Positions 35,431 to 44,444 are shown, numbered from the stretch's first letter. The stretch: DNA of 64,000 bases from Methylaequor sp045563055 (GCA_045563055.1 JBJKUR010000012.1:1-64000), one strand, 5' to 3'. Notes: generated from the sequence alone by a model not told the origin. Translations and numbers: made by a program.

Positions 35431-37661
35431 CATTCATTGCCGGCGCTTTAATAGCTGGGAATTCTTTTGCACAGGATAACACTTATGTTGCTCCTGATGT
35501 AAATATCTTTGAATCACCAGAACAGGTTTTTGAATTACCGGGTTCTGGTGATTACATAGGTCCAGAGGAAATAAGAAAATATAACTTTAATAATATTAAT
35601 GAGATCCTGAGAAATACGACAGGCGTTTACTCAAGAGAAGAAGATGGTTTAGGGATATTCCCTAATATAAGTTTAAGGGGTGTTAATACGCTAAGATCTG
35701 CTCAGGTAAATATTATGGAAGACGAGATCAATATCATGCCAGCCCCATATTCAGCGCCAGATGCTTATTACTTTCCTATTCCAGGTAAAATGAACTCTAT
35801 AGAAGTTTTAAAAGGAACAAGCCAATATAGATATGGACCTCACTCAACTGGTGGTGCAATGAATTTTGTTACAACACCTATTGATTTTGGTCAGCGATAT
35901 CATGGAAGTGTGTCTTATGGTTCAGGTAATGACATTATTACCCAAGATTATTTCAATTATGGTATTTCAGGAAGATACGGTGCTTTAGCAATTTTAGGTG
36001 AAATGTATTATCGTAATAGTGGGGGTAATCAGAAAGAATTCAACCTCGAGCCTCCTGCAAGTTCACAACACAGAAAAGGTTATGATAGTGATGAGCTTGG
36101 TGGGATAAATCAAATTGCTCCAATGGTTAAGTTATTATGGCAACTTCCAACAACAAAAAATATTACCCTAGAACTTAAAGGTTCATACAATGATATGAAT
36201 TATAATGAGGGTTACGCTGGATTAACCACAGCAGATTTTAATGTTAATCCTGACCAAACGTACGTTGCACACCAACTCGACGAAATGAACTCTGAACAAC
36301 AAACCTATTATGCAAAATTAAGAGCTGAATTAAATTCAAATATAACTAACAACTTAACTGTATTTGCTAATCGTTTTACAAGAGATTGGTTCAAGCTAGC
36401 AGATGCTAATGGTGATTCTCTCACATCTATTATGTCTAAAGCTGGAAGTGCTGCTTCATTAAATATTGTAAAGGGACTAGCAGCAGGTACTGTTAGATAC
36501 GTAAACAATGATAGGCAATACACTTCATACGGTCTTAATAATGAAACAGAATTTAACTTTAATACAGATTATTTTGGAAAAAATATAAAGCATAATTTAA
36601 AAGTTGGATATGGTTACCATTATGATTACATAAATAGAGATCAACAACGTCATGCTTTTACTCAAGCAGTAGGGGGAGCTTTGACAGCAACTGGTGTGAC
36701 TTACAAAGATGATAGACATGAAAAAGCAAAAGGTCATTCTGGTTACATAGAAGAATCAGCAACTATCAATAATTTTGTTGTTTCGTTAGGTGGTAGGTTT
36801 GAATATGTTGACTACCACTATAGAGATAAAGCCGGTGCTCAAAACTCAACCAGTAACATGCATGAAGATATGTTTGCTTTTGCTCCAGGTGGTGGTTTAG
36901 TTTATAATCATGACGATAATTGGCAATGGTTTGGTGGGGTATATAAAGGATTTAACCTTCCAGGGCCTGGTTCAGCTAGAGATAATGGTAACCCCGTGGA
37001 AAAAGAAACAAGTATAGCTAAAGAAATCGGTGTAAGATACGCCTCTCCGACATTATTTTTATCTTGGACTGGTTTCCATACAGACTTTAAAGATCTAATA
37101 GTTCTTGATAACAGTAATGCTGATAGCGAACCTGATAATGCAGGTAATGTTGTTTCAAAGGGTTTTGAACTTTCCTCAACATACGCTCCAGAGGATTTTC
37201 TTCCCTTTAAAGGAGATATTTCATTCTTTGCGAATTATACATTTACAAATGCTAACTTAGATGGTGCAGCTAGTTCAACTGATTCTGAAACAGCTTTCGC
37301 TGGCGGTAGAGACGGGTCTAATGTACCTTATATTCCTGACCATCGTCTGTCATTTGGTGCTGATTATGAGTATAATGACTTTGATTTTGGAGTAAATATG
37401 ACATATCACTCAGAATCACATGGCACGGCAGATGAAAGTGAAACAGAAGAATTTAATGGTTCTGCGGACGCTAGAAACGGAAAAATTGATGATGCTTTTC
37501 TACTTAATTTTTATGCAGGCTATGACTTCATGAATAATTATAGAATCTCAGCAGGCGTAAACAATGCTACAGATTTGGAATACATTGCTTCAAGGCATCC
37601 AAATGGGGCTAGAAGAGGTGCACCACTTACTGCATATATTAAGGCGGCAGCTAATTTTTAA
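35418..37661 (+). CDS. TonB-dependent outer-membrane receptor, FecA-like
   Basis: A 22-strand outer-membrane transporter for iron chelates or other metal complexes. From ATG 35418 the 747-aa product has a short signal peptide ending NSFA-Q at residue 19. The plug domain (about 45-160) carries NISLRGVNTLRSAQVNIM and YGPHSTGGAMNFVTTP. Beta-barrel strands run to a terminal Phe (GAPLTAYIKAAANF), the normal barrel end. No TonB box or secretin-type N-terminal signalling domain is obvious. The chosen ATG lacks a Shine-Dalgarno sequence, and an upstream stop in the same frame (35382) rules out an earlier start in this frame. Fur-like boxes upstream predict iron repression. Its codon usage is less Lys/Asn-heavy than the neighbours, common for outer-membrane proteins and compatible with transfer. 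Confidence 0.92.
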   Translation: MSRLTFIAGALIAGNSFAQDNTYVAPDVNIFESPEQVFELPGSGDYIGPEEIRKYNFNNINEILRNTTGVYSREEDGLGIFPNISLRGVNTLRSAQVNIMEDEINIMPAPYSAPDAYYFPIPGKMNSIEVLKGTSQYRYGPHSTGGAMNFVTTPIDFGQRYHGSVSYGSGNDIITQDYFNYGISGRYGALAILGEMYYRNSGGNQKEFNLEPPASSQHRKGYDSDELGGINQIAPMVKLLWQLPTTKNITLELKGSYNDMNYNEGYAGLTTADFNVNPDQTYVAHQLDEMNSEQQTYYAKLRAELNSNITNNLTVFANRFTRDWFKLADANGDSLTSIMSKAGSAASLNIVKGLAAGTVRYVNNDRQYTSYGLNNETEFNFNTDYFGKNIKHNLKVGYGYHYDYINRDQQRHAFTQAVGGALTATGVTYKDDRHEKAKGHSGYIEESATINNFVVSLGGRFEYVDYHYRDKAGAQNSTSNMHEDMFAFAPGGGLVYNHDDNWQWFGGVYKGFNLPGPGSARDNGNPVEKETSIAKEIGVRYASPTLFLSWTGFHTDFKDLIVLDNSNADSEPDNAGNVVSKGFELSSTYAPEDFLPFKGDISFFANYTFTNANLDGAASSTDSETAFAGGRDGSNVPYIPDHRLSFGADYEYNDFDFGVNMTYHSESHGTADESETEEFNGSADARNGKIDDAFLLNFYAGYDFMNNYRISAGVNNATDLEYIASRHPNGARRGAPLTAYIKAAANF

Positions 37662-37747
37662 CCAAGAATATGGGTGGAAGGAATCATTATTCTCCACAAT
37701 AATTAATCATACTCTGATTTCTTCCATCTCATATACGTACTCTCCAA

Positions 37748-38071
37748 ATGAAAAAAGTAACTAACACCCACTCAGTAACTAATAATTTAATTAACGAGGA
37801 TGATTTTCAACACATACTCATCAAGATAATCGATGAAGTAATAGTAAAAAGGAAAGAAATACATCAAAAATATCACAAATTAATTCAAAGAGTCTCATGC
37901 TGTGAAAAATCACTAAATAAAAGAACACAAATATCTAAGTATCTTATGGCAAGAGTCATTAGAGAATCTGATAAAGCATTTGATGATGCCCAAAATCTCG
38001 CAAAACATCTATGTCCAACATGTAAAAAAAGATTTGAAAGTTATAATTCATACTCCGATAAACTTCACTAA
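37748..38071 (+). CDS. Unknown 107-aa protein with CPTC motif
   Basis: I do not recognise this family. The 107-aa product is soluble, mostly helical and highly charged. It has a CC pair near residue 51 and a C-terminal CPTCKKRF near 93-100, which could bind a metal or form a disulphide. No signal peptide is visible. It lies 86 bases downstream of the TonB-dependent receptor on the same strand and ahead of the tupA-like gene, so a link to metal uptake is conceivable, but this is only context. Confidence 0.6.
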   Translation: MKKVTNTHSVTNNLINEDDFQHILIKIIDEVIVKRKEIHQKYHKLIQRVSCCEKSLNKRTQISKYLMARVIRESDKAFDDAQNLAKHLCPTCKKRFESYNSYSDKLH

Positions 38072-38178
38072 TATCGTTACATCATATATGTACTTAAGAA
38101 AATATACGTTTAAATAATCATACTTTTGAATTAGAAAACATATTGATTAACTTAAGAAAATTTATATTTTAAATTAGA

Positions 38179-38985
38179 ATGAAATATATAATTTTTCTCC
38201 TATTAATATTATTAAATAATTTTTCTTATCCAAAAGAATTTATTATTTTACAGTCAACCACATCTACAAGAGATTCAGGTTTCTATGAGCATTTACTTCC
38301 AAAATTTGAAGAGAAATACGGTTTTGACGTAAGAGTTATTGCAGTCGGTACAGGTCAAGCTATTGCCAATGCAAAAAAATGTGATGCAGATGTTTTGATA
38401 ACTCATCACAAAGATTCTGAGGAACAATTTGTAAAAGAAGGTTATGGTATATTCAGAAAAGAATTTATGTTTAATGATTACGTTATAATAGGACCTAAGA
38501 AAGATCCAGCGAGAATTAAAGAAGCAAATTCTATTAATGACGCTTTAAAAAGAATTGTAGACTCTAATTCTGTATTTGTATCCAGAGGAGACGACAGTGG
38601 AACATATAAAAAGGAGCGTGATCTGTGGCTTTTAACAGATAAACTACCTAATCCAAAAGAAAATAATTGGTACTTGTCAGTTGGACAAGGAATGGGAGGT
38701 ACTTTAAATATTGCTATCAATAAAGATGCATATACCCTATCAGACAGAGCAACATGGGAAAGTTTTAGCAATAAAGCTGAACATAGGGTTTTAGTTTCAA
38801 ACAAATCAATTTTATTAAATTATTATGGTGTGATCCCAATTAGCAAGCAAAAATGCCCGAATGCTAAATTAGGTCTAGCAAAGGTTTTTATAGAATGGTT
38901 GGTATCAAATAAAACCAAATTAATAATTAATAATTTTAGGATAAATAATAAACAGCTTTTTTTCTCTTTAGACGAAAGTAATTAA
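38179..38985 (+). CDS. tupA: TupA-like tungstate/molybdate-type ABC substrate-binding protein
   Basis: A periplasmic solute-binding protein of the PBP-like family that binds tungstate in characterised members. The 268-aa product has a signal peptide (about 1-18). The typical TupA opening LQSTTSTRDSGFYEHLLPKF lies near 24-43, followed by VIAVGTGQAIANAKKCDADV near 54-73, VSRGDDSGTYKKE near 133-145 and GQGMGGTLNIA near 169-179. Both Thr/Ser-rich oxyanion-binding loops are conserved. The partner permease (tupB) and ATPase (tupC) genes are absent on either side, so the protein is an orphan here. Direct repeats of CTTAAGAAAAT lie upstream. Confidence 0.85.
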   Translation: MKYIIFLLLILLNNFSYPKEFIILQSTTSTRDSGFYEHLLPKFEEKYGFDVRVIAVGTGQAIANAKKCDADVLITHHKDSEEQFVKEGYGIFRKEFMFNDYVIIGPKKDPARIKEANSINDALKRIVDSNSVFVSRGDDSGTYKKERDLWLLTDKLPNPKENNWYLSVGQGMGGTLNIAINKDAYTLSDRATWESFSNKAEHRVLVSNKSILLNYYGVIPISKQKCPNAKLGLAKVFIEWLVSNKTKLIINNFRINNKQLFFSLDESN

Positions 38986-39030
38986 TTTTCTTAATTTCAA
39001 AAAAAAAAAATAGGAGGAGTCTTTTTTTAA

Positions 39031-40641
39031 CTAGGAAATATAATTAAAACTTTTTGAGGAAACTTTATTCCAGTAGACATTTAATCTTGGATCGGCAACA
39101 TTGATCTTTCCTTTCTTCATCAATGCTCCTTTCTCAACTTTAGGATATATTTGATCTGCCAACCTTATTTCACTCTCTGACAACCGCCTAACTACATGTC
39201 TTCTATTGAGTTGAGATGGATGATTTACTCCAACGGATTCTAAAAGTTCCTTAAATACAAAAAGAGTGTTTTTATGAAAGTTATATGCTCTTAAAGATCT
39301 GTCGTCTATATCAATTGCTCTGTATCTCATAGGGTCCATTGTTGCAATACCACTTGGGCACTCTCCGGTATGACATGATCTACATTGAATACATCCTATT
39401 GCGAACATAAAGGGTCGCGCCATATTTATCCAATCTGCTCCTAAGGAACACATATGTGCTATATCGAATGCTGAAACTATTTTTCCAGAAACACCTATTT
39501 TAACTCTTTCTCTTAAATTTGAACCAATAAGTGCATTATCTACAAAAATAATAGCATCCTTAAGGGGTGAACCTAAATGGTCTGTAAATTCCGCTGGTGC
39601 AGCTCCGGTTCCTCCTTCTGCTCCATCAATTGTAATAAAATCTATATATTTTTTTGTATTAACCATTGTCTTTACAATTGCTATCAGTTCCCATGGGTGA
39701 CCAATACACATCTTAATCCCTACAGGCTTATTTCCAGAAAGTTTTCTAAGTTTTTCAACAAAGTTAAGAAGTTGGATGGGATTTGAAAACTCCTTGTGTT
39801 TTGCAGGAGAAATACAATCTTTTCCAGATTCGATTCCTCTTGTATCAGCAATTTCTTCTGTAACTTTTGGTGCTAGAAGCATTCCGCCATGCCCGGGTTT
39901 TGCTCCTTGACTAATTTTTATTTCTATCATTTTAATCTGTTTTTTCTTTGCTTTTTTTGAAAAAGTATCACTACAAAAGTCACCACTTTTTTTTCTACAT
40001 CCAAAATATCCCGATGAAATTTGCCAGATTGTATCTCCTTCTCCTCTTTCATGATATTTAGAAACTGAACCCTCTCCAGTATTGTGAGCAAATTTGCCAA
40101 GTTTTGCAGCTTTATTTAAAGATGTTATTGCTGGCGGTGAGATTGCTCCAAATGATGTTCCAGAAATATTTAGGACTGACATTTTATATGAGTTTTTGCC
40201 AATTCCCACCGATGTTCTAAAATCACTATCCTTTATTGAAGAAGGAGTGATTGAATGGTTTAACCAAACAAAATCATCATCGTACATTTTTTCTAGTGAA
40301 CCAAAAGGTCGAACGCCTCCAATATTTTTTGAGCGTTGATAGACCATATCTCTCTGATTCCTTGAATAAGGTACTTCATCATCATCATTTTCCCAGTAAT
40401 ATTGCCTAAGTTCCGGTCTAATACTCTCTAAGAAAAATCTAAATCTTCCTAAAAGAGGGAAGTTTGATAAGATTGATCTTTTTTTTTGTGTAAAATCTTT
40501 CAAAGCGATTAAGAATAAAAAAAAGAATACCGAACATAATATTAAGGCAATTTGGTTAATAAAGGAAAAGATGAAAGCGACTATTGAAGCAATCGCTGTA
40601 TAAAAAAGTAAAGAGTATCTTCCCCAAATAATGTCAATCAT
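39031..40641 (-). CDS. Membrane-anchored FMN-binding glutamate-synthase-family protein
   Basis: Related to the alpha-subunit core of ferredoxin/NADPH glutamate synthase but lacking the amidotransferase domain. The 536-aa product has two N-terminal membrane helices (about 12-48). The FMN barrel follows: SGTSFGAISPPAITSLNKAA near 160-179, KISQGAKPGHGGML near 243-256, TIDGAEGGTGAAP near 337-349, and the Fe-S loop CIQCRSCHTGECPSG near 417-431. Stand-alone members of this family are widespread and their physiological substrate is not established. The gene is monocistronic here. Confidence 0.88.
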   Translation of the reverse strand: MIDIIWGRYSLLFYTAIASIVAFIFSFINQIALILCSVFFFLFLIALKDFTQKKRSILSNFPLLGRFRFFLESIRPELRQYYWENDDDEVPYSRNQRDMVYQRSKNIGGVRPFGSLEKMYDDDFVWLNHSITPSSIKDSDFRTSVGIGKNSYKMSVLNISGTSFGAISPPAITSLNKAAKLGKFAHNTGEGSVSKYHERGEGDTIWQISSGYFGCRKKSGDFCSDTFSKKAKKKQIKMIEIKISQGAKPGHGGMLLAPKVTEEIADTRGIESGKDCISPAKHKEFSNPIQLLNFVEKLRKLSGNKPVGIKMCIGHPWELIAIVKTMVNTKKYIDFITIDGAEGGTGAAPAEFTDHLGSPLKDAIIFVDNALIGSNLRERVKIGVSGKIVSAFDIAHMCSLGADWINMARPFMFAIGCIQCRSCHTGECPSGIATMDPMRYRAIDIDDRSLRAYNFHKNTLFVFKELLESVGVNHPSQLNRRHVVRRLSESEIRLADQIYPKVEKGALMKKGKINVADPRLNVYWNKVSSKSFNYIS

Positions 40642-40809
40642 ACAGTTTTAAAGGTTAACAAATTTTAAAAGAAAGAAAACTTTTTTTTAAACTTAGTTGT
40701 AATCAAATAAATTTTATTTTTACAAAGGTAATTTTTGTTTATACTTAATTATATTACTTATAAAATATTAATACGTAATTTTTATATTTTACTACTTTAG
40801 AAATACATA

Positions 40810-41202
40810 ATGCCGTACTTACAATTTGATGTTAATAAAAAATTAGATGGGAAAATAAAAGAAAAATTCATCAATTTTATTCAAATCAAATTTTCTGAAA
40901 TTATGGAAACAGGAACTAGTCATATTGCAGTTTGCATAAAAGAGTTCCCTAAAAACGGACTTGCATTAGGCCTTAAAAAGAAGACCCATTTTGTATGTTT
41001 TATGAATTTAGATGTGAGAGGTGGTAGATCCAACAAAAAAAAAAGAGATCTTGTAAAATGTTATATGAAGGCAATAACAAAATATTTCGGAATAAGTCAA
41101 GAAAATCAATACCTTACGTTTACATCACATCCAGGAAATGACTTTAATACTTATGAAAAACCTCTAGGAAAGTGGGTAAAAAATGATTCTCCGCTAGATT
41201 AA
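40810..41202 (+). CDS. Tautomerase-superfamily protein
   Basis: A small enzyme of the 4-oxalocrotonate tautomerase/MIF superfamily that uses an N-terminal proline as catalytic base. The 130-aa product starts Met-Pro-Tyr, so Pro is terminal after Met removal. It shows the paired beta-alpha-beta layout, with IQIKFSEIMETGTSHIAVCI near 26-45 and FVCFMNLDVRGGRSNKKKRD near 60-79. The size suits the longer, MIF-like subgroup. The substrate is unknown. A short conserved gene follows after four bases. Confidence 0.78.
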   Translation: MPYLQFDVNKKLDGKIKEKFINFIQIKFSEIMETGTSHIAVCIKEFPKNGLALGLKKKTHFVCFMNLDVRGGRSNKKKRDLVKCYMKAITKYFGISQENQYLTFTSHPGNDFNTYEKPLGKWVKNDSPLD

Positions 41203-41206
41203 AAAA

Positions 41207-41488
41207 ATGATTATAGAAGTTGATAAAATAAATAAAGATAGATTTAAAGTAACACTGAATTGTAAAACAAAAACCGAACACCATGTTTTATTAACTGATT
41301 TTTTACACGTAAAACTTACAAAAAAAAAAGTTAGTAAAAAAGAATTAATTGTTTTTAGTTTTGAGTTCCTTTTAAAAATGGAGTCAAATACATCAATTTT
41401 ATCTGAATTTGACTTAAGTGAGATATCTAAATATTTTCCAATCTTTTACAAAGATATTGAGTGTTGGTGTTCGAATATGGAATCATAG
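41207..41488 (+). CDS. Conserved small protein of unknown function
   Basis: The 93-aa product is soluble with the ordered pattern RFKVTLNCKTKTEHHVLLTD near 12-31, KKVSKKELIVFSFEFLLKME near 39-58, and SILSEFDLSEISKYFPIF near 62-79. It resembles short uncharacterised proteins I associate with marine alphaproteobacteria, but no function is known to me. It starts four bases after the tautomerase stop, so the two genes are probably co-transcribed. Confidence 0.7.
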   Translation: MIIEVDKINKDRFKVTLNCKTKTEHHVLLTDFLHVKLTKKKVSKKELIVFSFEFLLKMESNTSILSEFDLSEISKYFPIFYKDIECWCSNMES

Positions 41489-41568
41489 GTGAAAATCTAT
41501 AACTTGCTTTAGCCAATCATCATAAATATATATATATTAATATTAATTTTTATAAAGGAGGTGATCTG

Positions 41569-41646
41569 ATGTCTAGTATTACAGATTTTATACAACTAAA
41601 GTTATCTAGTATTTTATCAGAGCAACCTTTGGTAAAATCTTCATAA
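41569..41646 (+). CDS. 25-aa peptide gene with exceptionally strong Shine-Dalgarno sequence
   Basis: ATG at 41569, TAA at 41644-41646. The upstream AAAGGAGGTGATC (41554-41566) is a perfect 13-base complement of the usual 3' end of 16S rRNA, and the GGAGG core is seven bases from the ATG. The product begins MSSITDFIQLKLSSIL and would form a short amphipathic helix with hydrophobic residues on one face, then a polar Ser-rich tail. A GNRA-capped hairpin terminator follows 28 bases after the stop. The compact layout of strong ribosome site, short frame and terminator suggests a highly expressed micro-protein. No family is recognised; the RNA itself could be the functional product. Confidence 0.6.
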   Translation: MSSITDFIQLKLSSILSEQPLVKSS

Positions 41647-41674
41647 TTACCTTAGTTGGATAAACTTTAATGCG

Positions 41675-41696
41675 AAAGGGGAGGCAACTCCCCTTT
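41675..41696 (+). terminator. Rho-independent-type hairpin after the 25-aa gene
   Basis: AAAGGGGAG pairs perfectly with CTCCCCTTT across a GCAA tetraloop (9-bp stem), followed by AATTTGTT. Both the stem and the GNRA loop are typical of stable terminators. It separates the micro-gene from the YwqK-like gene that starts at 41715. Confidence 0.75.
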
Positions 41697-41714
41697 AATT
41701 TGTTATAATTAATA

Positions 41715-42233
41715 ATGTATATTAAATTAATTACAGTTTTATTTTTCTTTCTTGTTCTAGAGTCAAGTGCTGATGAAATTAATTCATGGGGCGAACTTTT
41801 AAAAAAAGGAAATACTTACTTTAAAAAATCGGATAATCAACCATTTACAGGAGTGCTTAAAAATTTTTTTCCCACGGGTGAAATCTCTGTGATAGACCAT
41901 TTCAAAGATGGAAAACAGCATGGTGAATTTGTAAGTTTTCACAAAAATGGTGAAATAAGTATGAAAGGTAATTTTTTTGAAGGAAAACAAAATGGTGATT
42001 GGTATGAATATTATGAAAATGGTGCACTGTATTGGAAATTAAATTATAAAAATGGTGTGAAGAAGGATGGTTTATTTGAAATGTTCCATCAGAATGGTAA
42101 ATTAAAGTCAAAGGTATTTTATAAAAATAATAATCCCTCCACAAATTGGTTGTATTTCGACAAAAATGGAAAAAAAATAAGAGAGGATATTTATAAAGAT
42201 GGTAAATTCTTCTACGAAAAATATTTTGATTAA
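41715..42233 (+). CDS. Exported YwqK/MORN-repeat protein
   Basis: The 172-aa product has a signal peptide (about 1-19) and a series of MORN-like repeats of about 22 residues: FTGVLKNFFPTGEISVIDHF, DGKQHGEFVSFHKNGEISMK, EGKQNGDWYEYYENGALYWK and DGLFEMFHQNGKLKSKVFY. Such repeats occur in the YwqK family, sometimes annotated as antitoxins, but no toxin gene is adjacent. A periplasmic or surface location is inferred. The function is unknown. Confidence 0.8.
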   Translation: MYIKLITVLFFFLVLESSADEINSWGELLKKGNTYFKKSDNQPFTGVLKNFFPTGEISVIDHFKDGKQHGEFVSFHKNGEISMKGNFFEGKQNGDWYEYYENGALYWKLNYKNGVKKDGLFEMFHQNGKLKSKVFYKNNNPSTNWLYFDKNGKKIREDIYKDGKFFYEKYFD

Positions 42234-42301
42234 AACAAAATTTCCAATTGTAAATTAATATTATTCATTACTTTCATTATATATATTTTAAAAAGTTTCA
42301 A

Positions 42302-42718
42302 ATGCATCTTCTCTTCATGTTAATAGTTATCTTTTTCTCGTATTCTAATTCAAGAGAATTAGTTCTTACATGTTTTATAAATAAGGAACTCGAAAACAAT
42401 ATCAAAGCGAATATGAAAATTTATGAAGATGACCGATTAAATATTTTTTTTGATAAAGAGAATAAATGGATAAATGACTTTAGTTTTAATGATTGGAAAA
42501 AACAAAAGGATAATTATTTTGATATAAAATTCATCAATTCATCTGATGCCTTTTTATTCAAATTAAAAAGATTTCACAATAAAGAAAAAAAAAATTTAGA
42601 ATCTGTTTCGAAAATTTCAATTAACAAAAAGACTAAATATCTAGAATTCAAAAAATATTATTATAATTTTAATCAGGAAATATTTTTTACCTCTGAAGTA
42701 AGAGGGAATTGCAAGTAG
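42302..42718 (+). CDS. Unknown small exported protein
   Basis: The 138-aa product has a hydrophobic N-terminus (about 2-15) compatible with a signal peptide, then a charged mature part. One Cys lies near residue 25 (VLTCFINKE) and one at the penultimate position (GNCK), which could form a single disulphide. I recognise no family. It is separated by 68 bases from the YwqK-like gene on the same strand and converges with the metallophosphoesterase. Confidence 0.6.
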   Translation: MHLLFMLIVIFFSYSNSRELVLTCFINKELENNIKANMKIYEDDRLNIFFDKENKWINDFSFNDWKKQKDNYFDIKFINSSDAFLFKLKRFHNKEKKNLESVSKISINKKTKYLEFKKYYYNFNQEIFFTSEVRGNCK

Positions 42719-42723
42719 ACTCT

Positions 42724-43782
42724 TTATCTTTTGTTTGAGATTGTAATGTCAATGATTTCATTTTTAGAACCTATTCTAATTTTTGGTCCCCAGCAACCAA
42801 CTCCTGAAGAAACATATAGATTCGAGTCGTCTTTCTTATATAATCCATAAATATTAGGAAACTTTATTTTCACTAAAAGGTTAAAGGGGAAAATTTGACC
42901 ATTGTGTGTGTGACCCGATAGCATCAAATCAATATGGTTCGAATAATATTTCCACAATAAAGGTTTGTGAACAATAATCAGATTGAAAGCATTGCTAATT
43001 AAATCATGATTTTTAATATTATTTTTTTGACTTTCCAACATCCCATCACCTACCCCAATAAGATTGATCTCATGAAATTTAACAGATTGTCCATCAATTA
43101 ATTTGATGTTAAAGTCGTTTAACTTATTTTTGATTTTTTTCCAGTTTTTTAGGTAAAGTTCGTGATTTCCTGTCACAAAAAAAATAGGCTTATTTAGTGT
43201 TTTAAATTCAGCTAAATCATTAAAGTTAAACTTATCAGAATCCAATAAATCGCCACCAATAATTACAACATCAGATCTAAGACTTTGGATTATATCAATA
43301 ACCTTAATGAGATGATTTTTTGAATTTGAACCCAAATGTAGATCGCTTAGAAAAATAATTTTCACCCTTTTCTTTACTTTTCTAGAGAAGAAATTTAATC
43401 GTTTTAATCGAATTGAATTAGCGTTGATTAATCCATATAACACAAGAATAGAAATCAATGCCAAGGCTGTCATACCTATAATTTCTTGATTAATTTTAGT
43501 TACAGTTTTTACTACTAACATCAAAGTTATCACACATAAACTTATAAAACCAATACCCATTCCCTCAAAAATAATTACTTTGAAGAATGTATTTGAAACT
43601 TTATTTTTAAAATATAAAATTATAATTAGATAAAATAGAAACGACGAAATTATTGAGAAAATTTGGAGAATTGGTTTGTTGAATATAAAATAAAAAAGAA
43701 CATCAAATGGAAAAAAGTAAATTAAATATGTAAAAAATGTTCCAAGTAAATAATTAAAAAACTTTCTAGTTATCAAAAACAT
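42724..43782 (-). CDS. Membrane-anchored metallophosphoesterase
   Basis: A calcineurin-like phosphoesterase with a dinuclear metal site. The 352-aa product has about four N-terminal membrane helices (10-125). The catalytic domain carries the motif series SDLHLGS near 145-151, GGDLLD near 177-182, GNHELY near 207-212, and GHTHNGQIFPFN near 291-302. The architecture matches the YkuE/YaeI-type family, whose members act on lipid or UDP-sugar phosphates; the substrate here is unknown. Catalytic residues all appear intact. Confidence 0.88.
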   Translation of the reverse strand: MFLITRKFFNYLLGTFFTYLIYFFPFDVLFYFIFNKPILQIFSIISSFLFYLIIILYFKNKVSNTFFKVIIFEGMGIGFISLCVITLMLVVKTVTKINQEIIGMTALALISILVLYGLINANSIRLKRLNFFSRKVKKRVKIIFLSDLHLGSNSKNHLIKVIDIIQSLRSDVVIIGGDLLDSDKFNFNDLAEFKTLNKPIFFVTGNHELYLKNWKKIKNKLNDFNIKLIDGQSVKFHEINLIGVGDGMLESQKNNIKNHDLISNAFNLIIVHKPLLWKYYSNHIDLMLSGHTHNGQIFPFNLLVKIKFPNIYGLYKKDDSNLYVSSGVGCWGPKIRIGSKNEIIDITISNKR

Positions 43783-43857
43783 ATCAATCTTATAGAAGTT
43801 TTACTGCTAGAATGTAACCTTTTCAAAAATAATTTTTGTGGTGAAGTCGAAAAAAAA

Positions 43858-44379
43858 ATGAAATTAAGAAGAATAGAAAAAATAATCGAAAATATGATGT
43901 TTGCCTCTCGATGGTTATTGGCACCGTTTTATTTTGGTTTGATAATATCATTAATTTTCTTGCTTATAGTTTTTATCAAAGAAATTGTGCATTTCACTCT
44001 ACATTTTAATGCAAACGAAACAGAATTAATTCTGTTTGTTTTGACTTTGATTGACTTATCATTTGCTGGTAATTTATTAATAATAGTTATTTTTTCTGGT
44101 TACGAAAATTTTGTATCTAAAATAAATGTTGCAAATCATGAGGATAAACCTGAATGGATGGGAACCGTTGATTTTGGTGGATTAAAATTAAAACTTATTT
44201 CATCTATTGTTGCTATTTCTGGAATTCATTTATTAAAAGTATTTTTTGGTTTACAAAATTATACTGAAAATGAAATAATTTTATTTATTGCCGTACATTT
44301 TACATTTGTAATAAGTGGAGTTCTACTTGCATATATGGATTATTTAGTAACTAAGGTAAAAAAAATAAATAAAGTTTGA
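43858..44379 (+). CDS. UPF0114 (YqhA-like) membrane protein
   Basis: The 173-aa product has four hydrophobic helices (about 20-45, 60-85, 110-128, 143-160). It starts with the family pattern ENMMFASRWLLAPFYFGLII near 11-30, followed by LIDLSFAGNLLIIVIFSGYENF near 67-88, of which the last part is highly conserved in UPF0114. Length is standard. Function is unknown in characterised genomes. Confidence 0.85.
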   Translation: MKLRRIEKIIENMMFASRWLLAPFYFGLIISLIFLLIVFIKEIVHFTLHFNANETELILFVLTLIDLSFAGNLLIIVIFSGYENFVSKINVANHEDKPEWMGTVDFGGLKLKLISSIVAISGIHLLKVFFGLQNYTENEIILFIAVHFTFVISGVLLAYMDYLVTKVKKINKV

Positions 44380-44444
44380 TATGTTAAGTGGAATTTAAAA
44401 AGTATTGCTTGCAAGTATTTGTAGATAAACAATTTATTGAGTAA

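Noticed and set aside
37564..37764. 66-codon plus-strand frame overlapping the end of the TonB-dependent receptor
   Set aside because: It lies mostly inside the conserved last strands of the receptor in another frame and lacks a start signal.
41715..42233. Calling the YwqK/MORN protein an antitoxin
   Set aside because: The annotation tradition links YwqK to toxin-antitoxin loci, but there is a signal peptide and no toxin-like neighbour.
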